A DNA stretch of 5,372 nucleotides from Anaerolineales bacterium (GTDB lineage: Bacteria > Chloroflexota > Anaerolineae > Anaerolineales > E44-bin32), in contig JAUWFP010000165.1 in assembly GCA_030606845.1 (NCBI GenBank), forward strand, positions 1-5,372, given 5' to 3'. The notes under the pieces were generated by a model that saw only the letters and a list, made by a program, of their open reading frames with translations, was not told where the DNA came from and ran no database searches. Below, one piece after another: positions 1 through 4,311 of the stretch. Both the position numbers and the translations under genes were made by a program. Every line of letters starts with the position of its first letter. The first letter of the stretch is position 1.

Positions 1-6
1 AGCATG

Positions 7-333
7 CTAGCGGATATGAGGGATGAATCGGTCAAGAATCCGTTTCTTCGGTACAAAACCCGTCAATCGTTCCACCGGTACGCCGTCTTTAAACAAGATC
101 AGCGTCGGAACACCCATGACCCCATATTTCATCGCACTGTTAACGTTCGTATCAATGTCAACCTTACCAACGGTTACACTCTCCCGCCACTCTTCAGCTA
201 GTTCATCAACGATTGGATCTAACTGCTTGCAAGGATGGCACCATTCCGCGCCGAAGTCTACCAGGACCATCCCGCTGGATTTGACAACTTCCGTTTCGAA
301 TGTCGCATCACTTAATTCTACAATTTTCGCCAT
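7..333 (-). CDS. trxA: Thioredoxin with atypical CHPC active site
   Basis: Complete 108-residue single-domain thioredoxin, the usual length, cytoplasmic with no signal peptide. It would reduce protein disulfides using electrons from thioredoxin reductase. The sequence aligns without gaps to E. coli Trx numbering: buried Asp26, Trp31, redox Cys32 and Cys35, Pro40, Lys57, cis-Pro76 (GVPT) and Gly92 are all present. Two positions are odd. The active site reads WCHPC rather than WCGPC, so residue 33 is His. The residue normally Trp28 is Gly (VDFGAEWC). Both were confirmed from the codons near 228-260. The ATG at 333-331 is the only sensible start; AAGGAA lies 12 nt upstream. The gene is divergent from the hrcA operon and has its own promoter. 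Family assignment is certain. Whether it is the main thioredoxin or a specialised paralogue cannot be told here, and no partner reductase is visible. Confidence 0.95.
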   Translation of the reverse strand: MAKIVELSDATFETEVVKSSGMVLVDFGAEWCHPCKQLDPIVDELAEEWRESVTVGKVDIDTNVNSAMKYGVMGVPTLILFKDGVPVERLTGFVPKKRILDRFIPHIR

Positions 334-340
334 TTTTCAA

Positions 341-356
341 TTCACTTCCTTGTGAA
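341..356 (-). promoter_or_regulatory. trxA ribosome binding site in a small hairpin loop
   Basis: In the trxA leader, the Shine-Dalgarno-like AAGGAA (351-346) is flanked by perfect 5-base inverted arms, TTCAC and GTGAA. The purine motif therefore forms the whole 6-nt loop of a possible hairpin. Spacing to the ATG is 12 nt, rather long unless the stem shortens it. The stem is short and weak, so a regulatory role is only a suggestion. It does support the ATG at 333 as the start. Confidence 0.4.
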
Positions 357-368
357 GATATGGTGCCG

Positions 369-397
369 ATACTATCGAGGCGGACCTGAAAAGTCAA
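369..397 (-). promoter_or_regulatory. Predicted sigma70-type promoter of trxA
   Basis: On the minus strand, TTGACT (397-392) is followed by a 17-nt spacer and TAGTAT (374-369). The -35 matches the consensus at 5 of 6 positions and the -10 at 4 of 6. The predicted start near 362 would give a leader of about 29 nt. The -10 lies within a perfect 11-bp palindrome, CGATACTATCG (367-377), which may be chance or a small operator. Prediction only; no transcript data. Confidence 0.6.
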
Positions 398-444
398 CCC
401 CCCGGAAAGATTCATTATCATGCAGTAGAGACAACGCTGACCGC

Positions 445-475
445 CCGGCTCTTACATCTGCTGTATGTAAACCGG
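445..475. repeat. Inverted repeat, possible operator of unknown factor
   Basis: TTACAT (452-457) and ATGTAA (465-470) form perfect 6-base arms around a 7-base spacer. The pair is bracketed by CCGG at 445-448 and CCGG at 472-475. The dyad lies between the two divergent promoters, about 50 bp upstream of the trxA -35 and about 75 bp upstream of the hrcA -35, a plausible place for a regulator that acts on either side. I do not recognise it as the site of a known regulator, and 6-base arms can arise by chance. Confidence 0.3.
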
Positions 476-549
476 AAAAGAAACGCTCTCCTAGCGACGA
501 TTCCCTATACAGGTTCTAAAAAAAGTACTTCTATGCTACCCCGGTTTTC

Positions 550-579
550 TTGACGGTCTGGTTGCGGCTATGGTATCAT
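550..579 (+). promoter_or_regulatory. Predicted sigma70-type promoter of the hrcA operon
   Basis: TTGACG (550-555) and TATCAT (574-579) are separated by 18 nt. Each hexamer matches the consensus at 5 of 6 positions, and TGG directly before the -10 gives an extended -10 element. Transcription should start near 586, placing CIRCE at about +8 to +35. This fits repression by HrcA blocking a vegetative promoter rather than a dedicated heat-shock sigma factor. Confidence 0.75.
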
Positions 580-593
580 CAAAAAATGCCTGT

Positions 594-620
594 TTAGCAC
601 TCTCGGTTCGAGAGTGCTAA
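594..620 (+). promoter_or_regulatory. CIRCE operator (HrcA binding site)
   Basis: The sequence is TTAGCACTC, nine bases, then GAGTGCTAA, an exact match to the CIRCE consensus. The spacer TCGGTTCGA is itself partly symmetric, so the whole element is a 12-base perfect inverted repeat around GTT. It starts about 8 nt after the predicted transcription start and ends 6 nt before the hrcA Shine-Dalgarno. HrcA dimers bind this site and repress the operon, and titration of GroEL by unfolded protein relieves repression in characterised bacteria. It is the only CIRCE copy in the window, so it is expected to govern hrcA-grpE-dnaK and probably dnaJ, with autoregulation of hrcA. Confidence 0.97.
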
Positions 621-626
621 CATTAT

Positions 627-632
627 GAGGAA
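627..632 (+). promoter_or_regulatory. Ribosome binding site that sets the hrcA start
   Basis: GAGGAA (627-632) has its GAGG core 6 nt before GTG 637, ideal spacing. It overlaps the alternative ATG at 625, which itself has no Shine-Dalgarno because CIRCE occupies the bases just upstream. This favours GTG 637. Confidence 0.6.
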
Positions 633-636
633 TACA

Positions 637-1668
637 GTGGCACCCATCACGGATCGCCAAAAGACTATTCTCGCGCTCATCGTGCGAGAATACACCGAAA
701 CCACCCGACCGGTTGGTTCTAAGCGCCTTATTGACCGCTACAGCCTGAGTGTGAGTTCTGCGACCGTTCGAAACGAGATGGCCGCGCTGACCGACTCAGG
801 CTATCTCCGTCAGCCCTACACTTCTGCTGGCCGGATCCCGACGGAAATCGGTTATCGTTACTTCGTCCGTCGATTGCTCGGTGATACTGAGCTTCCAATG
901 GCCGAAAAACGCTTGATCAGCCACCAATTCCACCAGGCGCCGATTGATATGGATGAGTGGTTACGTCTTTCAGCCTCCATCCTGGCTCAACATTCTAGCG
1001 TCGCATCGCTCGTTACTACACCCAGACCTGAACATGCCGTATTCAAACACCTCGAGTTGATCTCCATCAAAGATCGCCAGGTGCTTCTGGTGCTTGTCTT
1101 GCAAGGGGGCGATGTGCGCCAGCAGATGCTCACATTGTCTGATATTTGGGATCAGGCCAAGCTCGCCATGGCTGCCGCTGAGATCACCACGCTGTGCGCC
1201 GGCATGGATGCTCAAGATATCCAGCTGCAGTCGGAACAAAAAACCGACATTCTTCAGGATATTTCTCACCTGGTCGCAGAAATGATGGCCCGCGCCGATG
1301 AAGTTTGGACCGGGGAGATCTATCGTGATGGTCTCACCAACGTCCTCGCACAACCGGAGTTCGCTGGCTCCGAAGCTGCCCGACCCGCCTTGCGCCTGCT
1401 CGAAGAACGCGGTTTTTTAGACGAGGTCCTTGCACATGTACTCAGCCCTAATATCGACGGCGTGCAAGTGATGATCGGTGGCGAAGGTGGATGGGAGGAG
1501 TTGAGAGACTGCTCAATGGTGCTGACGCGCTACGGCGCGCCCGGCATCGCCATCGGCGCTCTCGGCGTTTTAGGACCTACACGGATGGCTTATGGTCGAA
1601 CAATCTCAACAGTTCGCTATGTAGCCGGATTATTGAGCGAGTTGGTGATTGAGACCTTCGCCGAGTAA
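637..1668 (+). CDS. hrcA: Heat-inducible transcription repressor HrcA
   Basis: A 343-residue repressor (347 if read from ATG 625), typical for the family. The N-terminal winged-helix domain covers roughly residues 1-80, with the hallmark strings PVGSK (about 25-29), SSATVRNEM (about 40-48, recognition region) and TSAGRIP (about 62-68). The middle and C-terminal regions form the dimerisation and GAF-like domain, ending in the characteristic GPTRMAYGR and RYVAGLLSEL stretches. It binds CIRCE as a dimer and is kept active by GroEL. It is the first gene of the operon it represses, so it is autoregulated through the operator at 594-620. I chose GTG 637 because it has a well-spaced GAGG and because TDRQ then lies near the N-terminus as in relatives; ATG 625, 4 nt after CIRCE, remains possible. 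The gap to grpE is 45 nt with no terminator seen. No missing motif or frameshift. Confidence 0.96.
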   Translation: MAPITDRQKTILALIVREYTETTRPVGSKRLIDRYSLSVSSATVRNEMAALTDSGYLRQPYTSAGRIPTEIGYRYFVRRLLGDTELPMAEKRLISHQFHQAPIDMDEWLRLSASILAQHSSVASLVTTPRPEHAVFKHLELISIKDRQVLLVLVLQGGDVRQQMLTLSDIWDQAKLAMAAAEITTLCAGMDAQDIQLQSEQKTDILQDISHLVAEMMARADEVWTGEIYRDGLTNVLAQPEFAGSEAARPALRLLEERGFLDEVLAHVLSPNIDGVQVMIGGEGGWEELRDCSMVLTRYGAPGIAIGALGVLGPTRMAYGRTISTVRYVAGLLSELVIETFAE

Positions 1669-1713
1669 AATTCTTGTTCGTATTTCTATCCAGACCTATA
1701 CCAAGGTTATTCA

Positions 1714-2343
1714 ATGAGGAGAAAACACAAGAACATGAAAGATAAAGAAACAACCAACGAAGAGCAAGCCGCCGAGGAAACTGAGAACTCAGAACTCAAC
1801 GACAAGCTGCGGCCGGATGATGTCATCGATGCAGATGTGCGCGAGATAGATGTCTCCACTGATGCGCCTGAAACCTCAGATGAAGAATCCTTAGAAGAAC
1901 AGGTTAAACGCCTTCAAACCGAATCCGAGGAATATTTGGATGGGTGGCAACGAGCCCGCGCGGAATTTGCCAACTTCAAAAAACGTACCAAGCGCGAGAA
2001 CGAACATGCCAGGGAGCGGATCGCCGGAGAAATCATCACCCATTTCCTCGGAGTGAAAGACGATATTGAGCGTGCGCTATCGAGAGTTCCTGAAACGGAT
2101 GATTCCCAGGAATGGATATTAGGGATTGAGTTAATCCAGCAGAAACTTCAGGCATTATTTGATGCGGAAGGCGTCGAACTCATCGATGCTGAAGGTGAGC
2201 GCTTTGATCCGACCTTTCACGAGGCAGTTTCATTTGAGGAAAGCGACGATCACGAAGAAGGGTTGATCATCGAAATTACACAACCAGGATACAAGATGGG
2301 CGAGCGTGTGCTTCGTCCCGCGATGGTACGAGTCGCCAAATAG
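1714..2343 (+). CDS. grpE: Nucleotide exchange factor GrpE
   Basis: A 209-residue GrpE, the cochaperone that releases ADP from DnaK and so drives substrate release; it acts as a cytoplasmic homodimer. Residues about 1-57 are acidic and low in complexity, as usual for the disordered N-terminus. A long helical coiled-coil section follows from about 58 to 145, containing the family string RARAEFANFKKR (80-91). The C-terminal beta domain (about 150-209) holds GVELID, FDPTFHEAV and the diagnostic end GYKMGERVLRPAMVRVAK. The start is ambiguous: ATG 1714 has AAGG 7 nt upstream, whereas in-frame ATG 1735 is preceded by a stronger GAGGAG (1716-1721) at a long 13-nt distance and would give 202 residues. 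The stop codon is part of the dnaK ribosome binding site, so translation of the two genes is probably coupled. Confidence 0.95.
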   Translation: MRRKHKNMKDKETTNEEQAAEETENSELNDKLRPDDVIDADVREIDVSTDAPETSDEESLEEQVKRLQTESEEYLDGWQRARAEFANFKKRTKRENEHARERIAGEIITHFLGVKDDIERALSRVPETDDSQEWILGIELIQQKLQALFDAEGVELIDAEGERFDPTFHEAVSFEESDDHEEGLIIEITQPGYKMGERVLRPAMVRVAK

Positions 2344-2346
2344 GAG
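2341..2346 (+). promoter_or_regulatory. dnaK ribosome binding site overlapping the grpE stop
   Basis: TAGGAG contains both the grpE stop codon (TAG, 2341-2343) and the Shine-Dalgarno AGGAG (2342-2346). ATG 2347 touches this motif and cannot be used with it; ATG 2356 is 9 nt away. The arrangement therefore fixes the dnaK start at 2356 and suggests that ribosomes finishing grpE reinitiate on dnaK. Confidence 0.8.
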
Positions 2347-2355
2347 ATGTCCGTA

Positions 2356-4254
2356 ATGGGAAGGATAATTGGAATTGACCTAGGAACAACCAACTCTGTC
2401 GTTGCAATCATTGAGGGAGGAGACCCTGAGGTCATCCCCTCCTCCGAGGGAAGCCGGCTTATCCCATCGGTTGTTGCTCTGAATCCGACTACCGGAGAAC
2501 GCATGGTCGGGCTGGTGGCCAGGCGGCAGGCAATTGTAAATCCGGAAAATACTATCTTTTCAATCAAGCGCTTCATGGGGCGCAAGTACTCCGATGCAGA
2601 AGTTCAGCACGGTCTGCAATTTATTCCTTACCAGGCTTCCGAAGCACCCAATGGTGATGTGCGCGTCATGATTGGGGGAAAGGAATACTCCCCCCCCGAA
2701 ATCTCAGCGATGATCCTTGCCAAGATTAAAGCCGACGCAGAAGCATTCACAGGGGAGAGCATAACTCAGGCCGTCATCACTGTCCCAGCATATTTCAACG
2801 ACGCGCAACGCAACGCTACGAAGGACGCGGGGAAGATTGCAGGGCTTGACGTTCTGCGCATCATCAATGAACCGACAGCTTCCGCACTAGCGTACGGTCT
2901 CGACAAGAAAGTAGATCAGACCATCGCCGTTTACGATCTGGGTGGAGGCACGTTCGACATCTCCATCCTGGATGTCGGCGACGGCGTCTTCGAAGTGAAA
3001 TCCACCAATGGTGACACCTTCCTCGGAGGCGACGATTTCGATCAGCGCATTATCGATTACATTGCCGATGAATTTCAGCGCGACCAGGGCATCGACCTGC
3101 GCAGCGACCGCCAGGCACTCCAGCGCCTGAAAGAGGCCTCTGAGAAAGCAAAGATCGAGCTCTCGACCGTCACTCAAACCGACATCAATCTCCCCTTTAT
3201 CACTGCAGATGCGTCAGGCCCCAAGCACCTGAACGTCACGCTTACTCGTGCGAAGCTTGAGCAGATCACCGATGACCTTATCGAACGCTCGATCGGACCC
3301 TGTAAGCAAGCGCTTCAGGATGCGGGTCTCACCGCAGATGATATTGACAAGATTATCCTCGTTGGTGGTATGACGCGCATGCCAGCAGTTCAAGAGGCCG
3401 TACAAAAGATCTTCGACCGCGAGCCCCATAAAGGCGTAAACCCGGATGAGGTGGTGGCAATTGGAGCAGCGATCCAGGCCGGCGTCCTTGGCGGCGAGGT
3501 GAAGGATATCCTCCTGCTCGACGTCACCCCTCTCACCCTCTCCATCGAAACACTAGGAGGGGTTGCTACAGCACTCATCGATCGCAACACGACCATTCCC
3601 ACCCGCAAGAGTCAGGTCTTCTCCACGGCCTCTGATAACCAGTCGGAGGTCGAGATCCACGCTTTGCAGGGAGAGCGCCCCATGGCCGCGGACAACAAGT
3701 CACTCGACCGTTTCACCTTGCAGGGTATACCGCCGGCACCGCGTGGACTACCTCAGATCGAGGTCACATTCGACATCGACGCCGACGGCATACTGAAAGT
3801 CAGCGCCACGGATAAAGCGACTGGAAAGAGCCAACAGATTACGATCCATGCCTCCTCCGGTCTTTCTGAAGATGAAGTATCGCGGATGCGCGATGATGCG
3901 AAAACACATGCCGAGAAAGATCTTGAGCGTCGCGGAGCCGCCGAGATCCGGAATCTGGCTGACCAGACAATCTACACCACCGAAAAAATCATACGCGACA
4001 GCGGCGATAAGCTCTCAGAATCAATGAAGGCCGATCTGCAAGCAAAGATAGATGGGCTGCGGGCTGACATCAACGCCGATCGTTTCGATGGTGTGGAGCA
4101 GAAGACAAACGATCTCCGCCATATGATCGAAGCTGCAGGGGTCGATATGAACGCCCAACAGGAGGCACAGGTTGGAGGCAGCGCTCCTGATCCTGAGGGC
4201 GATGAACCAGCGGACCAGGATGATGTCGTAGACGGTGAATTTGAAGATGCCTAA
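2356..4254 (+). CDS. dnaK: Molecular chaperone DnaK (Hsp70)
   Basis: A complete 632-residue Hsp70. It binds exposed hydrophobic segments of unfolded proteins in cycles of ATP hydrolysis stimulated by DnaJ and reset by GrpE. The actin-like nucleotide-binding domain covers about 1-385: phosphate loop IDLGTTNS (7-14), catalytic Lys71 (SIKRFMG), VPAYFND, phosphate loop DLGGGTFD (194-201, including Thr199, the autophosphorylation position of E. coli DnaK) and ILVGGMTRMP. The hydrophobic linker LLLDV (386-390) leads to the substrate-binding beta domain with GERPMAADNKSL and IPPAPRG, then the helical lid (about 505-600) and an acidic tail ending DDVVDGEFEDA. Start ATG 2356 gives MGRIIGIDLGTTNS, the usual N-terminus, and has correct spacing to AGGAG. 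A run of eight C (2690-2697) encodes part of SPP without breaking the frame. Nothing atypical is seen. Confidence 0.98.
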   Translation: MGRIIGIDLGTTNSVVAIIEGGDPEVIPSSEGSRLIPSVVALNPTTGERMVGLVARRQAIVNPENTIFSIKRFMGRKYSDAEVQHGLQFIPYQASEAPNGDVRVMIGGKEYSPPEISAMILAKIKADAEAFTGESITQAVITVPAYFNDAQRNATKDAGKIAGLDVLRIINEPTASALAYGLDKKVDQTIAVYDLGGGTFDISILDVGDGVFEVKSTNGDTFLGGDDFDQRIIDYIADEFQRDQGIDLRSDRQALQRLKEASEKAKIELSTVTQTDINLPFITADASGPKHLNVTLTRAKLEQITDDLIERSIGPCKQALQDAGLTADDIDKIILVGGMTRMPAVQEAVQKIFDREPHKGVNPDEVVAIGAAIQAGVLGGEVKDILLLDVTPLTLSIETLGGVATALIDRNTTIPTRKSQVFSTASDNQSEVEIHALQGERPMAADNKSLDRFTLQGIPPAPRGLPQIEVTFDIDADGILKVSATDKATGKSQQITIHASSGLSEDEVSRMRDDAKTHAEKDLERRGAAEIRNLADQTIYTTEKIIRDSGDKLSESMKADLQAKIDGLRADINADRFDGVEQKTNDLRHMIEAAGVDMNAQQEAQVGGSAPDPEGDEPADQDDVVDGEFEDA

Positions 4255-4273
4255 GCTGATATTTCTCTATGCA

Positions 4274-4297
4274 GAAAGGCGCCTTTGGGCGCCTTTC
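4274..4297 (+). terminator. Hairpin between dnaK and dnaJ, weak terminator or attenuator
   Basis: GAAAGGCGCC (4274-4283), loop TTTG, GGCGCCTTTC (4288-4297): a perfect 10-bp GC-rich stem with a 4-nt loop, 19 nt after the dnaK stop and 14 nt before the dnaJ ATG. The bases after the stem are CTTATCCC, not a proper T-tract, so full intrinsic termination is unlikely. A leaky attenuator, or a stability or processing element that lowers DnaJ relative to DnaK, fits better. It can also be read as a tandem direct repeat of GGCGCCTTT (4278-4286, 4288-4296), each copy holding the self-complementary GGCGCC. Confidence 0.7.
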
Positions 4298-4311
4298 CTT
4301 ATCCCAAATCT

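Larger units (their letters stand above)
334..636. other. Divergent intergenic regulatory region, trxA / hrcA
   Basis: About 300 bases lie between the two divergent genes. Reading left to right it holds the trxA leader and promoter (about 341-397), a dyad element (445-475), a stretch of about 75 bases in which I see nothing convincing (476-549), the hrcA promoter (550-579), CIRCE (594-620) and the hrcA Shine-Dalgarno (627-632). I found no tRNA, riboswitch-like architecture or small ORF with a ribosome binding site. Confidence 0.8.

Noticed and set aside
1..6. ATG on the minus strand one base after the trxA stop, possible start of a downstream gene
   Set aside because: Only five bases of any such gene would be in the window, and no ribosome binding site is visible before it.
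23..355. Plus-strand open frame of 110 codons opposite trxA
   Set aside because: It mirrors the thioredoxin gene on the other strand, and its product shows no domain.
406..420. Fur-box-like half site (ATTATCA at 414-420) upstream of the trxA -35
   Set aside because: The expected left half is poorly matched (about 3 of 7 bases), so it is not a credible operator.
970..1353. Antisense open frame of 127 codons opposite hrcA
   Set aside because: The sense strand encodes conserved HrcA throughout and the antisense product resembles no family I know.
2690..2697. Run of eight C inside dnaK, a possible slippage or phase-variation tract
   Set aside because: The frame is intact across it (Tyr-Ser-Pro-Pro-Glu matches the family region), and phase switching of an Hsp70 is implausible. 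At most it is a sequencing-error hotspot.
2887..3608. Antisense open frames across dnaK (2887-3177, 3214-3429, 3390-3608)
   Set aside because: They lie opposite a fully conserved dnaK, have no recognisable domain or ribosome binding site, and follow from codon bias of the sense strand.
4241..4273. Separate dnaJ promoter: TTGAAG (4241-4246) and TATGCA (4268-4273)
   Set aside because: The spacer would be 21 nt, too long for a sigma70 promoter, and the -10 match is poor. A transcript from here would also start within the hairpin.
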